From Gammaproteobacteria bacterium (GTDB lineage Bacteria > Pseudomonadota > Gammaproteobacteria > UBA5861), in contig JAKSCV010000020.1 in NCBI GenBank assembly GCA_022360445.1, positions 1 through 64,000 of the forward strand: a stretch of DNA of 64,000 nt, in the 5' to 3' direction. Under the pieces are notes generated by a model. It was not told the origin of the DNA. It saw only the letters and a program-made list of their open reading frames with translations, and made no database searches. The translations under genes and the position numbers were made by a program. This document shows, piece by piece, positions 26,202-34,877 of this stretch. Numbering within the stretch: the first letter of the stretch is position 1; each line of letters begins with the position of its first letter.

Positions 26202-29009
26202 TTATGAACTACAGCTGGACTTATCCGCTGTATTAATCCAGTCAAAGATGGCTTGATAGGCAGCATCTGTGGTTGAGAGTACCGGCTTCTGGGCATTCGG
26301 ATCATTCGAAGCGGTATCTGCAATCTGAGGATGTGGCAATTGACTGGTCTCCATTGATGTCGGCCGAACGAGCAGAATGCTGTCTTCCGGTGAACACACA
26401 TCATTAACCATACTGACAGTGATATTGTAGTCCCCTTCTTCGCTACCCGTTAAGACAAAGCGACTACCCGAGCGACTTTCAACCGTTTCACCATTGGTAC
26501 TGCCCGAAGGCTGATGACAGCTTTGACAATTATCCATCAAGATTTGATGAACAGAGCTGGCAAAACCCTCTTCACTCAAGCTGGACATTGAGCGGCGCAA
26601 TTCCGAGATTGACTTAAGCCCATCGTCACCGGCACCGGAAATGTAGGGGTCATTGTAATATTGCGCACCTAAATCAACCCACTCAGCAATCAAACGCTTT
26701 TCGGCCTTGGTTAAAAATGGGCTATGACTTACCGTAGTTTCAAGCGCCTTGTCTGCTCGAAGCTCCTGCTCAAAGATTTTTTCAATCAAATAACTGGTAC
26801 GGGAACTCATGGCTGCACTACCGACACTAATCGCAGCTGGGTGACGCTGAATTTCCACATCACCATCGTCATCAATCTCAACGATTGGTAACCCGTCAGC
26901 ACCCAGTACCGGCGCGCCGGTTGTCAGTGACTCATAGGACTCCAGTCGCCCAGTTCCTGATACTGTCGCGGACAAATCCAGGTTCCCCATCAAGTCTAAC
27001 GAGTTATGGCAGTTAACACAGGTGTCCGCACCACCCACTCCGCGACTCACTGACCAGATGGATTGAATATGATCCGGGTAGTTAATCGCACCATCAGCCG
27101 GCACCAGCGTCATCAAATCATCTGTGGCGTTGGTATTACCCACATAAGCAATTCTCAGGTCAGCATCTTTACTACGCCCGGCGGCGGTCTCATCCGTCCA
27201 AATATCTGCATAATGCATATCCGCTTTGAGCTGGAGGTGACTGGGGTCCAGTCGTGTACGTGTTTCCGCCATGGATTCACCTTGCTCAGCCACCAGCACT
27301 GTATTCGGGTGATTCTGACCCGCCTCAGCACCGGTATTTAAGGCGCTGCTGCGACGCGGTGAGTGACAGCCGTTACAGGTTCTACGTTCCCCTGGCCGCA
27401 CCTGAATCCAGTTAGTATGCGTCTGAAATGCTCGCCCTTCACTATCGACGACGGCGACACCGATGGGTGTATCTGCTGGCACTTCTATTTTGAAAGAACC
27501 ATCTGGCTCGATCTCTGTGTACCCGATGATCTGCTGCATTTCAAAGTTACCTTGACCAATATCGGTTGACATACCCGGCGGGGTTGGCACCGCTTTGGTC
27601 ACTCGCAAAAATCGCCCCGGCCGTTCAGCAGCTGTGGTTTGCGCCGGATCTTTAAGCAGGGCAATGTCTGCCTCGCCGTCTACTTTGGGGATCGTTTCGA
27701 AATCAGCCAATACACGGTCACCCATTAAGCCTTGAGAATCTGTATCGTAAACGCTTTTGACATTTAAGATACCGGTTGTTTCCGCCGACGCCGGATCAAT
27801 CGTATCCGACTTTAAGTTGGGGACAGGCCGGGGCATAACAGCCACCGCATCCGTCAGCGAATACCCCTCTGGCGGCAGTGCAATTGGATCCATACTCTTT
27901 TTATCCAGATCGAACATGTAGATGCCATAATGGGGTGGACCCTCTTCCATTTCTGTCTCACCCGTCAATGGGTTTTCCACTTCCTGCGGCTGGGACGGCG
28001 TCCAAGAAACCAGCACCCGATTTGTTCCATCCCATAAAGGGTACGGAGTATTGAAGCGCCCTTTTTCAGAAATACCATCTCCGATGGGGATTTCCTCTGC
28101 TGTTGCCTGCGTTTGCGCATTATCTGACTCATCAATATCCACAAGCATCAGCGCACCACCCTCATGGGTCCCTGACAGGGGCATGAGTGAGGAGATCACC
28201 TTTCCAGCGTACGGGCTATCGGAAGGCAACTCTCTCGGGTGCAAAAAGCTATTGCCCGAACTAAACGCGCCATACAGTACAAACATCCCCGTACCATCCG
28301 GATTTGTTGTAAACAGTGGGAAATGGTTCCGCCCGGCCACATGATCCCAGCGGGCAAACATGATTTCACCGGAAGACAGCACCACCGGATTACGATCGTG
28401 ACTCTGGTTAAAAGAGATCTGGCGAATATTATCACCGTTATAATCCATCACATGAAGCACGATCACAGCTTCACGCTCATATTCATCGCGGTAAGCGTAA
28501 GGCTCCTTACCCTCTGACGACATGATTTGCATGGATTTTTCTTGGCGGCTGGACGAAAAAAGAATACGCCCATCAGGCAAGTATACGGGGTCAACATCAT
28601 TACCGGCATTGGCCGCCGCATCGTCAGAGATAATGCGGTGCAAATTGCCACTTTCTATTGTGTACTCCCAGATATTCCAGGTCGAATCATTCGGCCCTCG
28701 CATCGAAAAGAGGATCTTACTCCCGTCGTAAGATACCTCAGGGTCCGATACGTCGCCCTGACCTTGCGTGTAAGTTCCTGTGATATTCACAGGATCGGAA
28801 CCCGGTGACGCCAGGTCTCTCATATACAAATCACCACCTGCAGCAAAACGAGTTCCATCTGTTGGATTCCCCATCGCGGATGATTTCCGCTGTACATAGG
28901 TGACTTTAAAATCGCCATCGACGACCACGGTGCTATCCTTTTCATCAGAACAACCGACCATGAACGACGCTATCAGCAACCCTATAGCAAATCGGTGAAA
29001 ATATTTCAT
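26202..29009 (-). CDS. Tri-haem propeller lipoprotein, hydrazine-synthase alpha (HzsA)-related
   Basis: A 935-residue lipoprotein (lipobox VGC near residue 19). Residues about 80-400 are TolB/PD40-like propeller repeats (DPEVSYDGSKILFS, DPVYLPDGRILFSSSRQ, NPVVLSSGEIMFARWD). The middle resembles the HzsA domain (FLHPRELPSDSPYAGKVIS ... GTHEGGALMLVDID). Three CXXCH motifs follow: CNGCH (Cys545), CVNCH (Cys664), CQSCH (Cys828). HzsA relatives are widespread outside anammox bacteria and their reactions are mostly unknown; hydrazine synthesis is not implied, as no HzsB/C is present. It is a surface or periplasmic redox protein. First gene after a 241-base gap holding a 21-bp-spaced repeat. Confidence 0.82.
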   Translation of the reverse strand: MKYFHRFAIGLLIASFMVGCSDEKDSTVVVDGDFKVTYVQRKSSAMGNPTDGTRFAAGGDLYMRDLASPGSDPVNITGTYTQGQGDVSDPEVSYDGSKILFSMRGPNDSTWNIWEYTIESGNLHRIISDDAAANAGNDVDPVYLPDGRILFSSSRQEKSMQIMSSEGKEPYAYRDEYEREAVIVLHVMDYNGDNIRQISFNQSHDRNPVVLSSGEIMFARWDHVAGRNHFPLFTTNPDGTGMFVLYGAFSSGNSFLHPRELPSDSPYAGKVISSLMPLSGTHEGGALMLVDIDESDNAQTQATAEEIPIGDGISEKGRFNTPYPLWDGTNRVLVSWTPSQPQEVENPLTGETEMEEGPPHYGIYMFDLDKKSMDPIALPPEGYSLTDAVAVMPRPVPNLKSDTIDPASAETTGILNVKSVYDTDSQGLMGDRVLADFETIPKVDGEADIALLKDPAQTTAAERPGRFLRVTKAVPTPPGMSTDIGQGNFEMQQIIGYTEIEPDGSFKIEVPADTPIGVAVVDSEGRAFQTHTNWIQVRPGERRTCNGCHSPRRSSALNTGAEAGQNHPNTVLVAEQGESMAETRTRLDPSHLQLKADMHYADIWTDETAAGRSKDADLRIAYVGNTNATDDLMTLVPADGAINYPDHIQSIWSVSRGVGGADTCVNCHNSLDLMGNLDLSATVSGTGRLESYESLTTGAPVLGADGLPIVEIDDDGDVEIQRHPAAISVGSAAMSSRTSYLIEKIFEQELRADKALETTVSHSPFLTKAEKRLIAEWVDLGAQYYNDPYISGAGDDGLKSISELRRSMSSLSEEGFASSVHQILMDNCQSCHQPSGSTNGETVESRSGSRFVLTGSEEGDYNITVSMVNDVCSPEDSILLVRPTSMETSQLPHPQIADTASNDPNAQKPVLSTTDAAYQAIFDWINTADKSSCSS

Positions 29010-29181
29010 AACGAACCCCATTCAATCGTTGAGGAACAAACCTCACACTTAACGTTATTAAAGTGCCTGATTCACTGCGAAGCTAAACAAAATAGACCGG
29101 CGGCGTTGATTTTACGACACCCAACAAACCCTTGTTTTTTATGTGAAACAGGTCTCAATAAACACTCAGGAGTAATCCCTT

Positions 29182-29216
29182 GTGTCGAATATTCAACTCT
29201 TAGTGTCGAAAATTCA
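29182..29216 (-). promoter_or_regulatory. Tandem 14-bp repeat upstream of the tri-haem gene
   Basis: GTGTCGAATATTCA at 29182-29195 and GTGTCGAAAATTCA at 29203-29216 differ at one base and are spaced exactly 21 bp, two helical turns, so a protein could bind both on one face. They lie in the 241-base gap between the ApbE and tri-haem genes, about 170-200 bases before the tri-haem start, and are likely operator sites for the long operon. I did not find a third copy. Confidence 0.5.
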
Positions 29217-29250
29217 GCGACTTTGGTCACAAAGCCACGGTCAGTCATAT

Positions 29251-30246
29251 TCAGTCAGTCTGTTTTGACAACCCGTTTGAAAAAAACAGGCTTCCAGTGC
29301 GACCTACCACGACGGCCTCATAAGCTGACCGGCTATTAATCAGCCTCAGGCCATGATCAATGCCCATCACAAAAACGCTTGTAGACAGAGCGTCTGTCAC
29401 GGTCGCATCCGGGCCTATCACCGTGACGCTTTGCACACCCTCGGCTGACAGGCCGGTTTTTGGGTTAATGATATGATGGTAGCGCTGACCGTCCTCAATA
29501 AAAAAACGTTCATAATCACCCGATGTTGACATCGCCTCATCCTCAAGAGGTAGAACAGCAACGGTGGTGCCTTCTTGTCGAGGATCTCGAATACCGACAC
29601 GCCAAGGCCTGCCCCGACGATCACCGATGAATCGCGTGTCTCCTCCGGCTGTAACTTGAGCATATTGAACACCTTGCCGCTGCAAAAGTGACGCCGCTCG
29701 CTCGACAGCATAGCCCTTGGCAATACCGCCCAAGTCAATACGCGTTTTGGGGTGGCGTAAAATAACCTGACTCGAGGCGGTCAGCAATTGGATATGGCGA
29801 TAATCAATTGCATCCAGAAGTGGAGTCATTTCTTCAACAGTCGGGCGAGATTTATCGCGGAAATTGTAGCGGTGCCCCACACTGGCAAAGGTGATATCGA
29901 AACGCCCCGCTGTTTCCACAGAAAACGCAAGTGCCCGCTGTAACAAATGAAAAAACTCAGGGGAAATCTGGACGCCCACAGGGTCTCCAGCAGACTGGTT
30001 GACCCGTGACAGTGCTGAGGCAGGTTTATACGGACTGAGTAGATGATCAATGCGACGGAGTTCTTTAAACGCCAGCTCAACCAAGGGTTGGGCCTGAGCA
30101 GAATCAGTTGTCCAAATTTCGACACGGGCCGTTGTCCCCATCACGGTGCCGTCTCTCGAAAACCACTCGGCACGTACCGATTGTGAAAAAAGTACCATAT
30201 AGAAACTTATCACAATGAAAGCGGCCCGTCCCAGCATACCTGGCAT
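29251..30246 (-). CDS. ApbE-family FAD:protein FMN transferase
   Basis: Exported enzyme of about 331 residues that attaches FMN to a Thr/Ser of a target protein. Family motifs seen: DGTVMGTTARVEI near the start, KTRIDLGGIAKGYAVERA, TAGGDTRF, STSGDYERFF, HHIINPKTG and TVTDALSTSVFVMG (metal-binding Asp and Thr). A signal sequence precedes them. Start ATG 30246 is preferred to TTG 30273. No FMN-binding domain protein is encoded nearby, so the acceptor is unknown; it may be a cluster barrel or lipoprotein with a hidden site, or lie elsewhere. Confidence 0.88.
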   Translation of the reverse strand: MPGMLGRAAFIVISFYMVLFSQSVRAEWFSRDGTVMGTTARVEIWTTDSAQAQPLVELAFKELRRIDHLLSPYKPASALSRVNQSAGDPVGVQISPEFFHLLQRALAFSVETAGRFDITFASVGHRYNFRDKSRPTVEEMTPLLDAIDYRHIQLLTASSQVILRHPKTRIDLGGIAKGYAVERAASLLQRQGVQYAQVTAGGDTRFIGDRRGRPWRVGIRDPRQEGTTVAVLPLEDEAMSTSGDYERFFIEDGQRYHHIINPKTGLSAEGVQSVTVIGPDATVTDALSTSVFVMGIDHGLRLINSRSAYEAVVVGRTGSLFFSNGLSKQTD

Positions 30247-30366
30247 TACCTGTTTACTACGATTCAAAGTCAAAAGCTTACGCTGTTCCCGTATTCATAA
30301 GTATGAACACTGTAATGTTATTTCATTACCAAAACACAAGCTAAAGAGGTGAGTCTACACCCACCA

Positions 30367-31566
30367 TCAGGTTGTTTCTTCCCTCAATACCCCTTTTTCT
30401 ATGAACCGATTAATCTCATCATCAGAAAAACCCGCTGCAGAAAGCACCTCGCGGTTATGTTCAGCATATTTAGGGGGCAGGCGAGACATGCGCCCCGGCG
30501 TACGACTCATTTTGACTGGGATGCCGATGGCTTTGTATTCGCCTTCTTCAATAATCATTTCACGCGCCGCCACCTGGGGGTGTTCCAATGCTTCGGGCAC
30601 GGTCAAAATAGGCGCCACAGCCACCCCACCTTCCAAGCACATTAACGAGATTTCCATCTTGTTTTTATCCGCGAACAAACCGGCCATAGCCTCAGTCAGT
30701 GCCGACATGTTCGCAACGCGATCGGCATTTTTTGTAAAACTGGGGTCTTCAGCTATTTCTGGCCGCCCCATTAATTCACACAAACGTTTGAAGTGTCTGT
30801 CATTGGCGACACACACCAGGACATGCCCATCCGCTGCGGGATAAACATCATAAGGTGCCGCATTAGGGTGCCGGCTGCCCATGCGCTTAGGCACTTGGCC
30901 ATAGTGCAGCCAGTTGGCCGCAAAAGGGTGGATCATGGTGAGCGATGTATCTAACAGTGTGACTTCAATGCTCTGCCCCAGCCCTGAACGCGTGCGTTCA
31001 AAAAGCGCCATAGATATCGCGCCACTGGCATAAAGCCCGGCTGAGGTGTCCACCGCATTCAGGCTTAAACGCAAGGGGCCGCCCCCCTGCTCACCGTTAA
31101 AGCTCATGATACCGGCAAAGCCCTGTGCGATGGCATCATAGCCCGGCAAACCACCCAAGGGGCCATTGCTGCCAAACCCGGTAATGTGGCAATGAATCAA
31201 GCCAGGGAATCGCTCTTTGAGGCACTCTTCATAACCAATCCCCCACTTTTCCAAGGTGCCGGGCTTAAAGTTTTCTAAAAAAATATCCGCGTCTTCTAAT
31301 AGCTTTAGAAGTATTTTACGCCCTTCAGGTGACTCCAAATCCAGTCCAACTGAACGTTTGTTACGATTTAACCCTAAAAAGTGTGCGCTGACCCCAAGAT
31401 CTGTCGGCACGCCCAGCCGCCGACCATCATCACCATGAGGGGACTCCACCTTGACAACATCGGCCCCATGGTCACCTAATATCTGGGTGCACGTTGGCGC
31501 AGCAACTACGGTTGAACAATCAATGACTCGAATGCCTTCTAACGCACGCTTTGGTAAATTGGCCAT
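30367..31566 (-). CDS. CaiB/BaiF (class III) CoA-transferase
   Basis: Second family III CoA-transferase of the window, 399 residues. It shows ALEGIRVIDCSTVVAAPTCTQILGD, NRNKRSVGLDLE and the likely catalytic aspartate in GYDAIAQGFAG. GGGGGAGGA precedes the ATG at 31566 by about nine bases. It stands alone and is divergent from cofC, separated by 81 bases; it is not closely similar to the 0.96-kb copy (different motifs around the active site), so a distinct acyl donor or acceptor is likely. Confidence 0.9.
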   Translation of the reverse strand: MANLPKRALEGIRVIDCSTVVAAPTCTQILGDHGADVVKVESPHGDDGRRLGVPTDLGVSAHFLGLNRNKRSVGLDLESPEGRKILLKLLEDADIFLENFKPGTLEKWGIGYEECLKERFPGLIHCHITGFGSNGPLGGLPGYDAIAQGFAGIMSFNGEQGGGPLRLSLNAVDTSAGLYASGAISMALFERTRSGLGQSIEVTLLDTSLTMIHPFAANWLHYGQVPKRMGSRHPNAAPYDVYPAADGHVLVCVANDRHFKRLCELMGRPEIAEDPSFTKNADRVANMSALTEAMAGLFADKNKMEISLMCLEGGVAVAPILTVPEALEHPQVAAREMIIEEGEYKAIGIPVKMSRTPGRMSRLPPKYAEHNREVLSAAGFSDDEINRFIEKGVLREETT

Positions 31567-31612
31567 TAATCTGTATCCTCCCCCTAGGCTCATTATTTAT
31601 TAGCACGCTAGC

Positions 31613-31631
31613 GACTCTTTTATAGAGAGTC
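31613..31631. promoter_or_regulatory. Dyad in the CoA-transferase/cofC divergent gap
   Basis: GACTCT and AGAGTC flank a 7-base A/T-rich core (TTTATAG) between the divergent genes, 17 bases before the cofC ATG. It may be an operator or the -10 region of a rightward promoter; both readings rest on position only. Confidence 0.3.
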
Positions 31632-31647
31632 AAGCGTACCCGTTTTC

Positions 31648-32370
31648 ATGCCAGTTAACACAAATACGATGACAGAAACTTGGGCACTGATTCCAATTAA
31701 ACGGCTGGATACCGCAAAAACCCGTTTGTCCCCAGTGTTAACTAGACACCAGAGGCAAGACTTAACATTGGCCATGGCGCGGGATGTCCTCAGCTGTCTG
31801 GTGGACTGTGAGCAGCTTACTGGTATCGCGATCGTATCGGCGGATGAAAAGGTCAAGCAGCTTTGCCAAGCATTCGAAGCACTGTGGATTGAAGAGCCAC
31901 CTGGGGCGGATCTCAACGTGGCGATTACCGCAGCGGCAAGAGAGCTCATGGTACGCAGCGTGCAACACCTGATTTGCCTGCCTGTCGACATACCGCTCAT
32001 CCGCCCCCACGATATTCAGACGCTCCTCTTGCACCACCACATCGCACCAGCGGTAACGCTGGCACCTGCGACCAACAGCTCAGGCACCAATGCGCTCGTC
32101 TGCTCCCCGCCAACAGTCATCCCTTTCTGTTATGGCCCTGACAGCTTGCATCAACACCAGCGAAACGCTTCTCGCGTCGGCATTAAACCGCAGCAGATCA
32201 TCCTGCCCAATATTGGTCTTGACCTCGACACAGTGCAGGACATCGAACAATTGCTCGACAGCCCATCCGCTCAAGGTACCCACACCCTACAAGCACTGCT
32301 AACACACCACCTTGTCGAACCGGTTTACTCAAAGACAAAACCGAAAGGCTTTGATAACCTTTGGACATGA
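31648..32370 (+). CDS. cofC: CofC/FbiD-type phospholactate (or PEP/3-PG) guanylyltransferase
   Basis: A 240-residue nucleotidyltransferase of coenzyme F420 synthesis, activating a three-carbon phospho-acid with GTP. Signature parts: TWALIPIKRLDTAKTRLSP, an LTLAMARDVL helix, LPVDIPLI (metal-binding Asp) and NSSGTNALVCSPP with FCYGPDSLHQH. In different bacteria this enzyme uses 2-phospholactate, phosphoenolpyruvate or 3-phosphoglycerate; I cannot tell which here. An ATG 21 bases later is an alternative start. Its stop overlaps the cofG/H gene start by 4 bp (ATGA). Confidence 0.9.
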   Translation: MPVNTNTMTETWALIPIKRLDTAKTRLSPVLTRHQRQDLTLAMARDVLSCLVDCEQLTGIAIVSADEKVKQLCQAFEALWIEEPPGADLNVAITAAARELMVRSVQHLICLPVDIPLIRPHDIQTLLLHHHIAPAVTLAPATNSSGTNALVCSPPTVIPFCYGPDSLHQHQRNASRVGIKPQQIILPNIGLDLDTVQDIEQLLDSPSAQGTHTLQALLTHHLVEPVYSKTKPKGFDNLWT

Positions 32371-34877
32371 AAGTAGACAACAAAATCAACCGGCCTCAAA
32401 ATCCACTCACGGCTCTTCTAGCCAATGACCAATGCTTATCCGAGCAAGCTGTCAGTGAACTTGAACGCCTCCCAATTGAGACGCTCACACAATGGGCCCG
32501 CCAACGCAGAGACCTTGTGCATGGCACATCCATAACCTATTCAAAAAAGGTTTTCATCCCATTAACCCAACTTTGCCGGGACGTATGCCACTATTGCACT
32601 TTTGCTCAGCCACCCAAAAAAGTACAACAGCCTTATCTGTCATTAGATCAAGTACTTGAAATTGCCAGAGTGGGCGAACAGGCGGGGTGCCAAGAAGCGC
32701 TTTTCACTTTAGGAGAGAAACCCGAACTGCGTTACCCAGAGGCACGTGAGTGGCTCGACCAGCATGGCTACACTACAACACTAGATTATCTGGCTGATGC
32801 AGCACAAACCGTGTTGACTGAAACTTCTCTGCTGCCGCATCTGAACCCGGGCTGCATGACACCTGACGAATTGGCAACCTTACGCCCTGTCAGTGCATCC
32901 ATGGGAATCATGCTGGAGTCCGCCTCAGAACGTTTGTGCGAAAAAGGTGGCCCACATTACGGCTCACCGGACAAACACCCTCAAGTCCGGCTAGCCACCC
33001 TTCAAGCGGCGGGCGAACAACGAATTCCCTTTACCAGTGGCCTGCTCATTGGCATCGGTGAGACACGGGCAGAACGCATCGATACCCTGATCAAACTGAG
33101 GCAGCTGCACGAACAATACGGCCACCTTCAAGAAATCATCATTCAAAACTTTAAGGCGAAGCCTTACACAGGCATGGCTTTAGCTCCAGAACCCAGCCAT
33201 GAGGACCTACTCTGGACTATCGCAATGGCGCGCCTGATCTTCCCGCCCGAGATGAACATTCAGGCCCCGCCCAATCTCAGCCCAGGCAAACTGAAGTCCT
33301 TGATTGAAGCAGGCATCAACGATTGGGGTGGCGTATCCCCCGTCACGCCGGATCACGTCAACCCGGAAGCACCTTGGCCTCATCTGGAACAGCTTCGAAT
33401 ACAAACAGAAACAGCCGGTAAGCAGCTGATCCAACGCTTAACCGCCTATCCAAGTTATGTCCATCACCCGCAGCACTGGTTTGACAAAAACATCCAGCCC
33501 ACACTGTTAAAAGCCAGCGATGCCGAGGGACTGGCCAGGGATACCGCCTGGACACCCGGCAACCCAGGCATAAAACCGCCCATAGGCCAACAAACACACC
33601 CAGTGGACGCTCGTTTCGCCAACCCTGCCATTGCTGACATTCTGTCGCGTTTAGAATCCCACCAGCCACTCGGGGAACAAGACATTGTGGCCCTCTTTTC
33701 GGCCCGCGGATCAGACGTCAACACCCTCTGCTCAATAGCAGACCGGCTCAGAGATACACAAAGCGGCAATACAGTGCACTATGTGGTCAATCGCAACATC
33801 AACTACACCAACATCTGCTATTTTCACTGCCAGTTTTGCGCTTTTGCCAAGAGCAAGAAAAACAACACGCTACGCGGCCAAGCCTATTTACTGGATACGG
33901 AAGAAGTTGTCCGGCGGGCCGAAGAAGCCTGGCAGCGTGGCGCGACGGAAGTCTGCCTTCAAGGCGGCATCCACCCAAGCTATACCGGGCAAACATACAT
34001 TGATATTTGCCAGGCCATTAAAACCGCGATTCCCGAAATACACATTCATGCTTTCTCCCCCCTAGAAATCTGGCAAGGTGCCAAAACGCTGGGTGTAAGC
34101 ATTGATGAGCTGTTGAGACGGCTAAAACAAGCCGGGCTCAACACACTGCCCGGAACTGCGGCTGAAATTCTTGACGACGAGATCCGCACGATCATCTGCC
34201 CGGACAAAATCAACACGCAACAATGGCTGGACGTGATTGCAGCAGCGCATCAACAAGGTATTAACACCACCTCTACAATCATGTTTGGCCACGTCGAACA
34301 CCCGGTCCACTGGGCGAGGCACCTGCTCACACTAAGGGCGCTGCAAATGGAATCACTCGCCTCCAGGACTGGGCGCATCACCGAGTTTGTTCCTTTGCCT
34401 TATGTGCCAGACGAAGCACCCATGTTTCGCCGTGGGCGCTCCCGGAGTGGTCCAACCTTTCGGGAAGTGCTCCTCATGCACGCAATTGCCAGGCTGGTGT
34501 TGCACCCGTACATTACCCACATTCAAACATCCTGGCCGAAGTTGGGGCCTGATGGCGTCAGTGCCTGCCTCCAAGCTGGGGCCAATGACCTGGGCGGTAC
34601 GCTGATGAACGAGTCAATTTCTCGCGCTGCTGGTGCGGGCTTTGGTCAGGAATTCCCTCCAAAAGCCATGCAGCAGTTAATCACACGCCTGGGAAGGCAC
34701 CCCCAGCAGCGCAACACGCTATACGAGCCAGTTTCTGCTGAACAAGCCAACAAAGCCATGACAACTGTGGCGCTCACGCCTGTCACGCAAGAGGTCGATC
34801 AAGCGCGGAACAACACCCAACCTAAAGCACAAGGGAAACGGGTTCGCTTCCAGCCTAAAAACACGGGGGTTTCTTAA
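32367..34877 (+). CDS. fbiC: FbiC-type CofG-CofH fusion, FO (deazaflavin) synthase
   Basis: An 836-residue fusion of two radical-SAM enzymes that make 7,8-didemethyl-8-hydroxy-5-deazariboflavin (FO) from tyrosine and a flavin precursor. The N-terminal CofG half has the cluster motif CRDVCHYC (Cys70, Cys74, Cys77); the C-terminal CofH half has CYFHCQFC (Cys484, Cys488, Cys491). Conserved ends such as PPNLSPGKLKSLIEAGINDWGGVSPVTPDHVNPE (written here in part) mark CofG, and ANDLGGTLMNESISRAAG marks CofH. Fusion is usual in actinobacteria and also known in some proteobacteria. ATG 32367 overlaps the cofC stop; its end overlaps the convergent DUF3179 gene by 4 bp. CofD and CofE homologues are not in the window. 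Confidence 0.93.
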   Translation: MKVDNKINRPQNPLTALLANDQCLSEQAVSELERLPIETLTQWARQRRDLVHGTSITYSKKVFIPLTQLCRDVCHYCTFAQPPKKVQQPYLSLDQVLEIARVGEQAGCQEALFTLGEKPELRYPEAREWLDQHGYTTTLDYLADAAQTVLTETSLLPHLNPGCMTPDELATLRPVSASMGIMLESASERLCEKGGPHYGSPDKHPQVRLATLQAAGEQRIPFTSGLLIGIGETRAERIDTLIKLRQLHEQYGHLQEIIIQNFKAKPYTGMALAPEPSHEDLLWTIAMARLIFPPEMNIQAPPNLSPGKLKSLIEAGINDWGGVSPVTPDHVNPEAPWPHLEQLRIQTETAGKQLIQRLTAYPSYVHHPQHWFDKNIQPTLLKASDAEGLARDTAWTPGNPGIKPPIGQQTHPVDARFANPAIADILSRLESHQPLGEQDIVALFSARGSDVNTLCSIADRLRDTQSGNTVHYVVNRNINYTNICYFHCQFCAFAKSKKNNTLRGQAYLLDTEEVVRRAEEAWQRGATEVCLQGGIHPSYTGQTYIDICQAIKTAIPEIHIHAFSPLEIWQGAKTLGVSIDELLRRLKQAGLNTLPGTAAEILDDEIRTIICPDKINTQQWLDVIAAAHQQGINTTSTIMFGHVEHPVHWARHLLTLRALQMESLASRTGRITEFVPLPYVPDEAPMFRRGRSRSGPTFREVLLMHAIARLVLHPYITHIQTSWPKLGPDGVSACLQAGANDLGGTLMNESISRAAGAGFGQEFPPKAMQQLITRLGRHPQQRNTLYEPVSAEQANKAMTTVALTPVTQEVDQARNNTQPKAQGKRVRFQPKNTGVS

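Noticed and set aside
26202-29009. Hydrazine synthesis (anammox) as a function
   Set aside because: Only an HzsA-like fold is present; HzsB/C and hydrazine dehydrogenase are absent and the setting is a gammaproteobacterial envelope locus.
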